Positions 10,093 to 17,766 of a stretch of 64,000 nt of DNA are shown piece by piece; position 1 is the first letter of the stretch; every line of letters begins with the position of its first letter. The DNA lies in contig NZ_JAAVJI010000005.1 of assembly GCF_012033695.1 (NCBI RefSeq), forward strand, positions 1 through 64,000, read 5' to 3'. The DNA comes from Pseudomonas quercus. Lineage in GTDB: Bacteria; Pseudomonadota; Gammaproteobacteria; Pseudomonadales; Pseudomonadaceae. Both the position numbers and the translations under genes were made by a program. The notes below the pieces were generated by a model, which ran no database searches, was not told the DNA's origin, and worked only from the letters and a program-made list of their open reading frames with translations.

Positions 10093-10117
10093 GTAAACAG
10101 TCCTGTGCGGGTGCGGG

Positions 10118-11818
10118 CTAGAGGAAGCAGGCGAGGCTGAAGTAGATCGGTGATTCGCGTTCGATCAGGCCGCTGGGGCGCTCCAGCGAATGGGCGAAGG
10201 TCACGCTGGCGGCCACATGCTGGCCCTTGGCAAACAGCTCCAGGGCGTTGCTGGATAGCCGCCCGTGCTGGGTGCCGTTGTAGCGGTCGTTGCTGATAAC
10301 GCCTTGGTCGTAGCCCACGGCAGCGCCGTACTGGGCAAACGCCGGGCGCAGCCAGCCCAGGGTGACGGGGCGCGTGAGCCGCAGCTCGTTGCGCCAGTAG
10401 CCGCCACTGTCGCCGGCCAGCAGTTGGTCCTTGTAGCCACGCAGCGATGAGGTGCCGCCCAGGCTCATGCGCTGGCCGCTGAACAGCACATCTTCACTGC
10501 GCTGCCCAGTGGCCAGGCTGCTGAAGCTCAGGTTCTGGCCCCACAGGGTGAAGGGCTGCAGGTAGCTCAGCGTGCTGGTGTACTTGCGGTAGCGGGCATC
10601 GGCTTCGCCGGGGCCAGGGTGGTTGTTGGCCTGGGCACCAAAAGCGCTGATGCCCTGCTGCATGCCCAGGTCGATGTTCAGGAACGCCGAGCCCACGCGG
10701 CGGCCATGGTTGAGCCCGTACTGCACTTCGGTGATGCGGTTGCTGCTCAGGGCCAGGCGACTGTCTTCGATGTAGTTGTTGGTGCGCAGGTTGGACAGGC
10801 CGATGTTCAGGGAGGTCTTGCTCAGGGCATCCCGGTAGATCACGCGCTCGGCCCGTACCTGGTGGGTCTGGCTGTCGCCGGTCTGCTTGAAGTTAAAGCC
10901 GTTGGCGGCGGCCTGGGAGCGGTAGTCGCTTTCGCTGTAGTTGTAGCTGAAGGTCCACCAGCCGTAGGGCAGGCTGTAGGCCAGGCCGGCGTTGTGGCTG
11001 GTGTGCTGGTGGTCGGTCATGGCGTCGTGGCCGCCGCGCAGGTTCAGCTGGTCGGCCAGGCCCAGGGGGTTGTCCCATTCAAAGCCGGTGTTCCACTGCT
11101 GCTCGCCGGTGCTGCGCTGGCCATCGTTGGTGCGCGCCAAGTTGGCGCGCCACGGCTTTTGCGGGGTGTTCTTCACCACCACGTCGCTGCCGCCTACGGC
11201 TTTGCCAGGGGTGAGTTCCATTTGCGCCTGGTTGGACGGCAGGCGGTTGAGCTGGTCCACCATCTGTTCGATTTCGCGCAGGTTCACCAACGCCCCGGTA
11301 CGGCCTGGGAAGGTCATGGCCAGTTCTCGGTCGGTGAGGCCGCTGTTGGCGTCGCCCTTGAGGTTTTCCAGGGCGCCTTCGATCACCAGCACCTGCAAGT
11401 GCCCTTTGGACAGGTCTTGCTGGGGCAGGTAGGCCCGGCTGGTGACCAGGCCTTTCTCGATGTACAGGTTGGTGACCGCCTTGAGCAGCGCGTTCAGCCC
11501 GGTTACACCCAGGCATTGGCCGATGTAGGGCTGCGTTAAACGGGCGCGCTCGGTAGCGGACAGGGTATCGGCGCCCTTGAGTTCGATGGTATTGATGGTG
11601 AAACAGCGGGTGTCTTCAGGGGCTGCGGGGGCAGGCGCAGGCGCCTGCTGGCCGGGCAGGTTCTTCAGGTCTTCCAGGCGCCGCTGCTGCTCTTCCAGCA
11701 ACTGCTGTTGGCGGTCACGCAGCAGGTCTTGGTCGCCCGGCGTGGGCGCGGCCATGGCTGTAAAGGGCAAGCCGAGCAGTAGCGTAGACAGTGCGATCCG
11801 AGCAGTGAAACGTTCCAC
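10118..11818 (-). CDS. cdiB: CdiB/ShlB-type two-partner secretion outer-membrane transporter (TpsB)
   Basis: A 566-aa Omp85-superfamily transporter that would export the CdiA-like protein encoded directly downstream. Start is GTG at 11818, which gives a complete signal peptide (about residues 1-24, ending AMAA). Next comes a charged Gln/Glu/Arg helix (DQDLLRDRQQQLLEEQQRRL), matching the plug helix H1 of this family, then two POTRA domains (about 70-210). The rest is a beta-barrel region. Length fits the family (550-580 aa). The stop is 25 nt before the cdiA start, so the two are almost certainly co-transcribed in the order cdiB-cdiA. A sigma70-like promoter lies 43 nt upstream of the start. 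Confidence 0.93.
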   Translation of the reverse strand: MERFTARIALSTLLLGLPFTAMAAPTPGDQDLLRDRQQQLLEEQQRRLEDLKNLPGQQAPAPAPAAPEDTRCFTINTIELKGADTLSATERARLTQPYIGQCLGVTGLNALLKAVTNLYIEKGLVTSRAYLPQQDLSKGHLQVLVIEGALENLKGDANSGLTDRELAMTFPGRTGALVNLREIEQMVDQLNRLPSNQAQMELTPGKAVGGSDVVVKNTPQKPWRANLARTNDGQRSTGEQQWNTGFEWDNPLGLADQLNLRGGHDAMTDHQHTSHNAGLAYSLPYGWWTFSYNYSESDYRSQAAANGFNFKQTGDSQTHQVRAERVIYRDALSKTSLNIGLSNLRTNNYIEDSRLALSSNRITEVQYGLNHGRRVGSAFLNIDLGMQQGISAFGAQANNHPGPGEADARYRKYTSTLSYLQPFTLWGQNLSFSSLATGQRSEDVLFSGQRMSLGGTSSLRGYKDQLLAGDSGGYWRNELRLTRPVTLGWLRPAFAQYGAAVGYDQGVISNDRYNGTQHGRLSSNALELFAKGQHVAASVTFAHSLERPSGLIERESPIYFSLACFL

Positions 11819-11860
11819 AGAAGCATTCCCAGTAATGGCACAAAGGCATCATTCGACACA

Positions 11861-11889
11861 ATGCTAAATAGCTCAATTTTTGGCGTCAA
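11861..11889 (-). promoter_or_regulatory. Putative sigma70 promoter of cdiBA
   Basis: On the minus strand TTGACG (11889-11884) and TAGCAT (11866-11861) are separated by 17 bp. They match the -35 and -10 consensus at 5 of 6 and 4 of 6 positions. Transcription would begin about 35 nt before the GTG start of cdiB. Confidence 0.55.
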
Positions 11890-11954
11890 ATAATCGGGAC
11901 GAGTGGATCCAGCTAGCTGAGCGCACAGTAACTATCGGACGGACGGGGGATTTC

Positions 11955-11970
11955 TTAAGGTTTTTTTCAC
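11955..11970 (+). promoter_or_regulatory. ColR-box-like site upstream of cdiBA
   Basis: The 16-mer TTAAGGTTTTTTTCAC fits every position of the published ColR binding consensus as I remember it, (T/C)(T/C)NA(C/G)NN(T/C)TTTTTCAC. It reads on the strand opposite cdiB and lies about 66 bp upstream of the proposed -35. That is farther than usual for an OmpR-type activator, and the orientation is inverted, so function is uncertain. Confidence 0.35.
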
Positions 11971-12055
11971 AAACCCTATGAAGTCGGCTGCTCTGGGGCG
12001 GGGGGTTTGGGAGGGGTTGGTGGTTGAGGCAACCCACATTGGCGCCGCCTATCTT

Positions 12056-12256
12056 CTGTGGGAGTTCGCGCAGCGGACGAACCTGGGCAGCCGCCACACC
12101 GCGGCGGCCTGTTCCCGGTCTCCGCCTTCGGCTGCGCCCGGTCCTACAGCGTGGATTGCCCCCTGTGGGAGTTCGCGTAGCGGACGAACCTGGGCACTTG
12201 ATACACCGCGGCGGCCCGCTCCCGGTCTCCGCCTTCGGCTGCGCCCGGTCCTACAG
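12056..12256. repeat. Two direct REP-like copies between clsB and cdiB
   Basis: The 446-bp gene-free stretch 11819-12264 holds the cdiBA promoter, the ColR-like box and two direct repeats of about 95 bp (12056-12150 and 12163-12256). Each begins CTGTGGGAGTTCGCG and ends CCCGGTCCTACAG, with a short variable middle. The outer halves resemble the REP elements at 28670-29096 and 52096-52183. The second copy ends 9 bp before the clsB stop codon. Confidence 0.8.
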
Positions 12257-12264
12257 GGCAGGCG

Positions 12265-13422
12265 CTAGCCGCGCGTATCCAGCAGGTTCGCCACCAGCCG
12301 GTCCAACCAGCCCCACACCCGTTGCTTGGCTCGGCGCCATAGCGGGCGGGCTTGCCAGTGTGCCTGGGTCACTTCGTGGCTGTTAGCGAAGTCTGCCTCG
12401 AAGCTGGCCACCACGGCAGCCGTAAACGTGGGGTCTAGCGCTTCCACATTGGCTTCCAGGTTGAACCGCAGGTTCCAGTGATCGAAGTTGCACGAGCCCA
12501 GGCTTACCCAGTCATCCACCAGCACCATTTTCAGGTGAGAGAAACAGGGTTGGTATTCGAAAATCTTGACGCCCGCGCGCATCAGTTTTGGGTAGTAGCG
12601 ATGCCCGGCGTAGCGCACGGAGGGGTGGTCCGTGCGGGGGCCGGTGAGCAGCAGGCGCACATCAACGCCCCGTGCTGCGGCACGGCGTAAGGATCGGCGC
12701 ACACTGAAGGTGGGCAGGAAATAAGGCGTGGCTAGCCAGATTCGCTTCTGGCCTGAATGCAGGGCGCGCACCAGTGAGCGGAGAATGTCCCGGTGTTGCC
12801 GGGCATCGCAGTACGCCACCCTGGCATACCCTTCCCCACTGGACGGCATGGGCGGTACACGCGGCAGGCCAAAATGGGTGGGTGGGCGCCAGGCGGTACG
12901 CCGCACGTTGGCGCGCCATTGGCGGTCGAACAGCATCTGCCAGTCGTTCACCACTGGGCCGTGCATTTCCACCATCACTTCGTGCCATTCGCTGGTGGGC
13001 TCGCCGGGTCGCCAGAACTCATCCGTAACGCCTGTCCCGCCCACTACCGCCAGGGTGTGGTCCACCAGCAGCACTTTCCGATGGTCGCGGAACAGGTTGC
13101 GCCCGCCTCGGCGCCAGGACACAGGGTTATACAGCCGCAGCTCCACCCCGGCCGCGATCAGGGCCTGGCGCGACGGCTCGGCAAAGGCCAGGCTGCCATA
13201 GCCATCGAACAGGCACCGTACCCGCACACCTCGCTCGGCGGTGGCCACCAGCACCTTCACCACGGCGTCCGCACACGCGCCAGCTTCTACCAGGTACAGC
13301 TCCAGGTCCACGCACTCCTGCGCACCCTCGATAGCCGCCAGCATGCGCGGAAAAAAGGCAGGGCCGTCGACCAGCAGCTCGAAGCGGTTATCGCCACGCC
13401 AGGGGAATATAGGGCCGGCCAT
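12265..13422 (-). CDS. clsB: Cardiolipin synthase B-type phospholipase D family protein
   Basis: A 385-aa member of the phospholipase D superfamily, predicted to make cardiolipin at the inner membrane by phosphatidyl transfer. Both HKD motifs are complete: HRKVLLVD at residues 114-121, followed by GGTGVTD, and HLKMVLVD at 296-303, followed by GSCNFD. There are no N-terminal membrane helices, as in ClsB-type rather than ClsA-type enzymes. Start is ATG at 13422. It faces the same way as acpH, 86 bp downstream of it. An uncharacterised phospholipase of the same fold is possible, but length and motif spacing favour ClsB. Confidence 0.87.
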   Translation of the reverse strand: MAGPIFPWRGDNRFELLVDGPAFFPRMLAAIEGAQECVDLELYLVEAGACADAVVKVLVATAERGVRVRCLFDGYGSLAFAEPSRQALIAAGVELRLYNPVSWRRGGRNLFRDHRKVLLVDHTLAVVGGTGVTDEFWRPGEPTSEWHEVMVEMHGPVVNDWQMLFDRQWRANVRRTAWRPPTHFGLPRVPPMPSSGEGYARVAYCDARQHRDILRSLVRALHSGQKRIWLATPYFLPTFSVRRSLRRAAARGVDVRLLLTGPRTDHPSVRYAGHRYYPKLMRAGVKIFEYQPCFSHLKMVLVDDWVSLGSCNFDHWNLRFNLEANVEALDPTFTAAVVASFEADFANSHEVTQAHWQARPLWRRAKQRVWGWLDRLVANLLDTRG

Positions 13423-13508
13423 GGATCAGGCCAGGCCGCGCAGGGGACAGCGCACGTGAACATCCTTCAATAGACAGGGCCTGTGGAAAAAGACCCAGCC
13501 CCGGCCGT

Positions 13509-14105
13509 TTAGTTGCTAACGGTGCCCTGCCCCTGCCCGTAACCTGAGGCGAACGCCTGCACCTGCGGGTAGAACAGCCGAAAGTCGTTCAACAGCTGCG
13601 GATACAGCGCACGCAGCTCCGGCAAAGCCCCCAACAGCCCTTCCGGCCGGGACAGCCGCCGCGAAATACCTTGCAGCACAGGGCCAAGCACTTCGAAGTC
13701 CTGATAGGACCCTAACCAGTCGTCCATCACCATGTAGGGCGCCATGCGGGCCAGCCGGCCTGGCAGGTCCGGCGTGTCGTTCAACACGTCATACACGCGC
13801 CGGGTAAACACCGGCAGGGGTTCGGGGTGGTAGTCCGCCCAGTGCAACGCCAGGCAGTGATCGAAAAAAACGTCCAGAACGATGCCGGCATACCGCCGCC
13901 GCTCGGCAGGGAACCGGCCAAGGGCTTCCAAGACGCGAGGGTGGGTGTCGGTGTAGCGGTCAATGGCCCGGTGCAGGCGAATACCCGCTTCCAGTTGGGC
14001 AGGAAACCGACCTTCAAGCGTGCCCTTGACGAAGTCGCCGTACAGGCTGCCGAGCATTTGCTCGGGGGAAGGGCCACCCAAGTGGAGGTGCGCAAGAAAA
14101 TTCAT
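13509..14105 (-). CDS. acpH: Acyl carrier protein phosphodiesterase (DUF479)
   Basis: This 198-aa protein has the AcpH family signature: N-terminal MNFLAHLHLG, then GSLYGDFVKG, the metal-site motifs LHRAIDRYTDTHP and FFDHCLALHW, and a C-terminal Tyr-Pro region. AcpH removes the 4'-phosphopantetheine group from acyl carrier protein in the cytoplasm. Length matches the family (about 193-200 aa). It is divergent from pyeR; the 164-bp space between them carries the pyeR operators, so its promoter may also feel that repressor. Confidence 0.9.
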   Translation of the reverse strand: MNFLAHLHLGGPSPEQMLGSLYGDFVKGTLEGRFPAQLEAGIRLHRAIDRYTDTHPRVLEALGRFPAERRRYAGIVLDVFFDHCLALHWADYHPEPLPVFTRRVYDVLNDTPDLPGRLARMAPYMVMDDWLGSYQDFEVLGPVLQGISRRLSRPEGLLGALPELRALYPQLLNDFRLFYPQVQAFASGYGQGQGTVSN

Positions 14106-14173
14106 ACCTGCAGCGTATCACTGGGTGGCGGTGCCATATAGCCAGAAACCGGGGCATTACGACAGAACGATAT

Positions 14174-14220
14174 TTGTATATCGCGATATAACGATTTATA
14201 GTTCGCTGCATCGCGATATA
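14174..14220 (+). promoter_or_regulatory. pyeR-pyeM-xenB promoter with two operator-like palindromes
   Basis: TATATCGCGATATA (14177-14190) is a perfect 14-bp palindrome. Its right part, TCGCGATATA, is repeated exactly at 14211-14220, 30 bp downstream, about three helical turns. A candidate promoter, TTGTAT (14174-14179), 17-bp spacer, TATAGT (14197-14202), places the first palindrome inside the spacer and the second just past the start of transcription. This is the layout of a self-repressed promoter. The natural candidate is the ArsR-family product of the adjoining gene. Confidence 0.65.
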
Positions 14221-14269
14221 CCGTTATGCCCTGATCCTTGTACCGCTATTGGCCCTTGGCACTAAGCCT

Positions 14270-14566
14270 ATGAACCTCGACGACATCATCAAAGCCCTGT
14301 CCCACCCGGTGCGCCGTGACATTCTGCGCTGGTTGAAACACCCGGAAGCGGAGTTTCCAGGCCAGTGCCACAGCCTGGGCTACGGCGTGTGCGCCGGGCA
14401 GATCGACCAGCGCTGCGGCTTGTCCCAGTCCACCGTGTCGGCTCACTTGGCCACCTTGCAACGGGCGGGCCTGGTAACCAGCCGCAAGGTGGGGCAATGG
14501 CATTACTTCCAACGTAACGAGGCCCAGTTGCAGCTGTTCCTCACGCAATTGAGCGACCAGCTCTGA
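14270..14566 (+). CDS. pyeR: ArsR-family transcriptional repressor PyeR
   Basis: A 98-aa winged-helix regulator. The HTH reads HPVRRDILRWLKHPEAEF, then QIDQRCGLSQSTVSAHLATL, then a beta wing with KVGQWHYFQRNE. It has cysteines in QCHS, GVCAG and QRCG, but not the ELCVCDL metal site of classical ArsR proteins. ATG at 14270 is chosen; the only longer in-frame start nearby is a TTG at 14249. The gene lies directly upstream of an MFS exporter and an ene-reductase, the arrangement of the P. aeruginosa pyeR-pyeM-xenB operon. It probably represses its own promoter through the palindromes at 14177-14220. The inducer is not evident from sequence. Confidence 0.85.
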   Translation: MNLDDIIKALSHPVRRDILRWLKHPEAEFPGQCHSLGYGVCAGQIDQRCGLSQSTVSAHLATLQRAGLVTSRKVGQWHYFQRNEAQLQLFLTQLSDQL

Positions 14567-14577
14567 AAGGACCCTTC

Positions 14578-15744
14578 ATGCCACTTCCGTTGTTTATTCT
14601 GGCGCTGAGCTCATTCGCCATCGGCACCACCGAGTTCGTGATCATGGGGCTGTTGCCTAATGTGGCACAGGACCTGGGCGTGTCCATTCCCGGCGCAGGC
14701 TGGCTGGTCACAGGCTATGCCCTGGGCGTAGCACTGGGCGCACCCTTCATGGCCATGGCCACAGCACGCCTGCCCCGCAAGCTGGCGCTGGTGGTGCTGA
14801 TGGCCGTGTTTATCGTGGGCAACCTGCTGTGCGCCGTAGCCTCCGACTACAACGTACTGATGTTCGCCCGGGTAGTCACGGCCCTGTGCCATGGCGCGTT
14901 TTTCGGTATCGGTTCGGTGGTGGCCGCCAACCTGGTCGCCCCCAACAAACGGGCCTCGGCCGTGGCCTTGATGTTCACTGGGCTTACCCTGGCCAACGTG
15001 CTGGGGGTGCCACTGGGCACCGCGCTGGGCCAGGCCCTGGGCTGGCGTGCCACCTTCTGGGGCGTGACCCTGATCGGCGTACTGGCGTTCGTGGGGCTGC
15101 TGCGTTTCCTGCCCAACCGCCACGACGAGCAAAAGCTGGACATGGGCGCCGAACTGGCAGGCCTCAAGGGTCGTGGCATTTGGCTGTCCTTGAGCATGAC
15201 GGCCCTGTTCTCTGCGTCCATGTTCGCCCTGTTCACCTACATCGCGCCGTTGCTGGGCGAAGTGACAGGGGTGTCTGACCGGGGCATCACCCTCACCCTA
15301 CTGCTGATCGGCCTGGGGCTGACCCTGGGCAATATCGTAGGCGGCAAGCTGGCGGACCGGCAATTGGCCGGCACCCTGGCCGGTGCGTTTGTCGCCATGG
15401 CGGTGATGTGCACGGTGCTGGCCTGGGCCAGCGTGGCCGTGGTGCCTACCGAGGTCACGTTGTTCGTATGGGCCATGGCCGCCTTCGCCGCCGTGCCCGC
15501 GCTGCAAGTGAACGTGGTGAGCTTTGGCAAGGCTGCGCCGAACTTGGTGTCCACCTTGAACATCAGCGCGTTCAACGTGGGCAACGCCTTGGGCGCCTGG
15601 GTGGGCGGCAGCGTGATTGACCACGGCCTGGGCCTTACCCGTGTGCCCCTGGCCGCTGCGGCCTTGGCCGTGCTCGCACTGATTGTGACCTTCTTTACAT
15701 TTTACCGGGGCGGCACTGCCGGCCTGGCACCTGCAACCCACTGA
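14578..15744 (+). CDS. pyeM: MFS efflux transporter PyeM (DHA1 family)
   Basis: A 388-aa inner-membrane protein with about 12 hydrophobic segments, in the drug:H+ antiporter DHA1 branch near E. coli YdhP. Visible signatures are FAIGTTEFVIMGLLP in helix 1, the loop RLPRKLALV, and ALCHGAFFGIGS in helix 4. It starts 11 nt after pyeR with AAAGGA upstream and is followed 15 nt later by xenB, so the three form one transcript. It likely expels an electrophile or drug that also induces the operon; the substrate cannot be read from sequence. Confidence 0.88.
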   Translation: MPLPLFILALSSFAIGTTEFVIMGLLPNVAQDLGVSIPGAGWLVTGYALGVALGAPFMAMATARLPRKLALVVLMAVFIVGNLLCAVASDYNVLMFARVVTALCHGAFFGIGSVVAANLVAPNKRASAVALMFTGLTLANVLGVPLGTALGQALGWRATFWGVTLIGVLAFVGLLRFLPNRHDEQKLDMGAELAGLKGRGIWLSLSMTALFSASMFALFTYIAPLLGEVTGVSDRGITLTLLLIGLGLTLGNIVGGKLADRQLAGTLAGAFVAMAVMCTVLAWASVAVVPTEVTLFVWAMAAFAAVPALQVNVVSFGKAAPNLVSTLNISAFNVGNALGAWVGGSVIDHGLGLTRVPLAAAALAVLALIVTFFTFYRGGTAGLAPATH

Positions 15745-15759
15745 CGAAAGGCCTGATCG

Positions 15760-16809
15760 ATGACGACGCTGTTCGACCCCATTCGTGTAGGCGACCTTGA
15801 ACTGCCCAACCGGGTATTCATGGCCCCGCTCACCCGCTGCCGTGCCGATGAAGGCCGCATTCCCAACGCCCTGATGGCCGAGTACTACGTTCAGCGCGCC
15901 AGCGCTGGGCTGATCCTGTCCGAAGCCACTTCGGTAGAGCCTATGGGTGTGGGCTACCCCAACACACCTGGCATCTGGAACGATGAGCAGGTGGCCGGCT
16001 GGGCCAAGGTTACCCAGGCCGTGCACGCGGCGGGCGGGCGTATTTTCCTGCAGCTCTGGCACGTGGGCCGTATTTCCCACTCCCGCTATCTGGACGGCAA
16101 GCTACCCGTCGCCCCCAGCGCCCTTCAGCCGGCCGGCCATGTGAGCCTGGTGCGCCCTATCACCGCCTTCGAAACGCCGAGGGCGTTGGAGACGGCGGAA
16201 ATTCCAGGGATCGTCGAGGCTTATCGCCTGGGCGCTGAGAACGCCAAGAAAGCCGGCTTCGACGGCGTTGAAATCCATGGCGCCAACGGCTACCTGCTGG
16301 ACCAGTTCCTGCAAACCAGCACCAACCAGCGCACCGACCAGTACGGCGGCAGCGTGGAAAACCGTGCCCGCCTGTTGCTGGAAGTGACCGATGCGGTCGT
16401 GGGCGTATGGGGCGCAGGGCGCGTAGGCATGCACTTGTCGCCACGGGCGGATCTGCACGACATGGGCGATGCCAACCGTGCCGAAACCTTTACCTACGTG
16501 GCTACCGAGCTGGGCAAGCGGGGCATTGCGTTTATCTGCGCCCGCGAGAAAGAGGCGGCTGACAGCCTGGGCCCACAGTTGAAAGCCGCGTTTGGTGGCG
16601 TGTACGTGGCCAACGAAAGCTTCACCAAGGCCAGCGCCAATGCGGCTATCGCCCGGGGTGACACAGATGCGGTCGCGTTTGGCGTACCGTTCATTGCCAA
16701 CCCAGACTTGCCCGAGCGCCTGGCGGCTGATGCCCCGTTGAACGCACCCCACCCGGAAACCTTCTACGCCGAAGGCGCCACAGGTTACGTGGATTACCCT
16801 GCGCTCTAA
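15760..16809 (+). CDS. xenB: Old yellow enzyme family ene/nitro-reductase XenB
   Basis: A 349-aa FMN-dependent NAD(P)H oxidoreductase of the OYE family, the usual size of XenB. It reduces activated alkenes and nitro compounds in the cytoplasm. Key residues are present: FMN-binding MAPLTRCRA (21-29), the substrate-binding pair H173 and N176 with the proton-donor Tyr178 in HGANGY, and QLWHVGR (98-104). It closes the pyeRM operon. It fits a detoxification unit that pairs efflux with chemical reduction. Confidence 0.92.
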   Translation: MTTLFDPIRVGDLELPNRVFMAPLTRCRADEGRIPNALMAEYYVQRASAGLILSEATSVEPMGVGYPNTPGIWNDEQVAGWAKVTQAVHAAGGRIFLQLWHVGRISHSRYLDGKLPVAPSALQPAGHVSLVRPITAFETPRALETAEIPGIVEAYRLGAENAKKAGFDGVEIHGANGYLLDQFLQTSTNQRTDQYGGSVENRARLLLEVTDAVVGVWGAGRVGMHLSPRADLHDMGDANRAETFTYVATELGKRGIAFICAREKEAADSLGPQLKAAFGGVYVANESFTKASANAAIARGDTDAVAFGVPFIANPDLPERLAADAPLNAPHPETFYAEGATGYVDYPAL

Positions 16810-16835
16810 AGGCGTGCAACACCCCTATGGGGCGT

Positions 16836-16855
16836 AAGGGGCCTTATGGCCCTTT
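16836..16855. terminator. Hairpin between the convergent xenB and coiled-coil gene
   Basis: AAGGGGCC-TTAT-GGCCCTTT forms a stem overlapping the 3' end of the minus-strand gene and lies 27 bp after xenB. It could end transcription from both sides. There is no clear U-run. Confidence 0.45.
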
Positions 16856-17686
16856 ACGGTCCAGTTGCTGCTGAAGGTTCTGGATCTGTGCCTGCAGGCC
16901 ATTGATGTTACGGGTGGTCTGCCCTCGGAAACTGTCAAACTCGGTAGTGCTGGGGCCGGCAGCCTGAGGGGCCGGGCGGTTGTCCAGTTCGCTTTTCACC
17001 ACGATCAGGTCCTGCTCCAGGCGTTCGATGCGGCTGGCAGGGTCCCCCTGTTTCTTTAACGCAGCGACGTCTGCAGCCAAGCCCTTGAGTTGGGTATCAA
17101 GGGCCGCCTGCCCTTCTTGTGCCGCCTTGAGGGTGGCCAGGTCGGCTGCCAGGGTTTTGAGCTGGTTCTGTACTTGTTCTACAGCGGCCTGCTGCGCACT
17201 GAACTGGCTACCCAGCTGCTCCACACGCTTGTCGGTAGCACCTTGCTGCCCGCTGGTGCCTTGCTGCTGGCGGCTTTGGTCATCCAGCTTGGCTTGCAGT
17301 TGGCGCACCTGCAGCTTCAAGGCTTCTGTGTCGCTGGCCACGCTGTTTTCGCCATCGGCCACCTTGCCGCTGATGGCTTGCAACCGCCCTGCGGCTTCTT
17401 CGCTGACCTTGGCAAAACTGTCCTGAGTGGCGACCAGTTGCTGCTCCATCATGGACATCTGCTGGAAGCTCCACCAACCCAACACACCCAGGGCAATGAA
17501 CAGGGCCGCTACCAGCGCCCAGAGCGCACCGAACCCCGGTGCCTTCACCTTCACCACAGGCGTGTCGCGTGAATACACCGCCTCGTGGCGGTTGGCCGGC
17601 TGATCAAGCAAAGGGGCATCGTCGTCGCGGTCGTTGGCCGTAAGGCTGGGCAAATTGTCGTAATCGTCTGAGGCGTCTTTGCGCAT
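16844..17686 (-). CDS. Single-pass inner-membrane coiled-coil protein, function unknown
   Basis: A 280-aa protein starting at ATG 17686 (a TTG two codons earlier is in frame). The first 50 residues are acidic and cytoplasmic. One membrane helix follows at about 51-73 (FGALWALVAALFIALGVLGW). The rest is a long heptad-type region rich in Gln, Ala and Leu, with LQAQIQNLQQQLDRKGP at the C-terminus. No enzyme motif is seen. Such proteins are widespread in Pseudomonas, sometimes annotated loosely as ATPase, but there is no Walker motif here. A perfect 12-bp palindrome, CGTTCCGGAACG, lies at 17694-17705, just before the start codon. Confidence 0.75.
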   Translation of the reverse strand: MRKDASDDYDNLPSLTANDRDDDAPLLDQPANRHEAVYSRDTPVVKVKAPGFGALWALVAALFIALGVLGWWSFQQMSMMEQQLVATQDSFAKVSEEAAGRLQAISGKVADGENSVASDTEALKLQVRQLQAKLDDQSRQQQGTSGQQGATDKRVEQLGSQFSAQQAAVEQVQNQLKTLAADLATLKAAQEGQAALDTQLKGLAADVAALKKQGDPASRIERLEQDLIVVKSELDNRPAPQAAGPSTTEFDSFRGQTTRNINGLQAQIQNLQQQLDRKGP

Positions 17687-17766
17687 GTGCAAGCGTTCCG
17701 GAACGGTAAGTGGCAGAAGGCGCCCAGTTTACCACCGTGGCCACGCCGGAAGGCCGGCCGCCGTGG

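Noticed and set aside
14249..14269. Longer PyeR start at TTG 14249
   Set aside because: A TTG without ribosome site; ATG 14270 gives the conserved MNLDDIIKALSHPVRR start.
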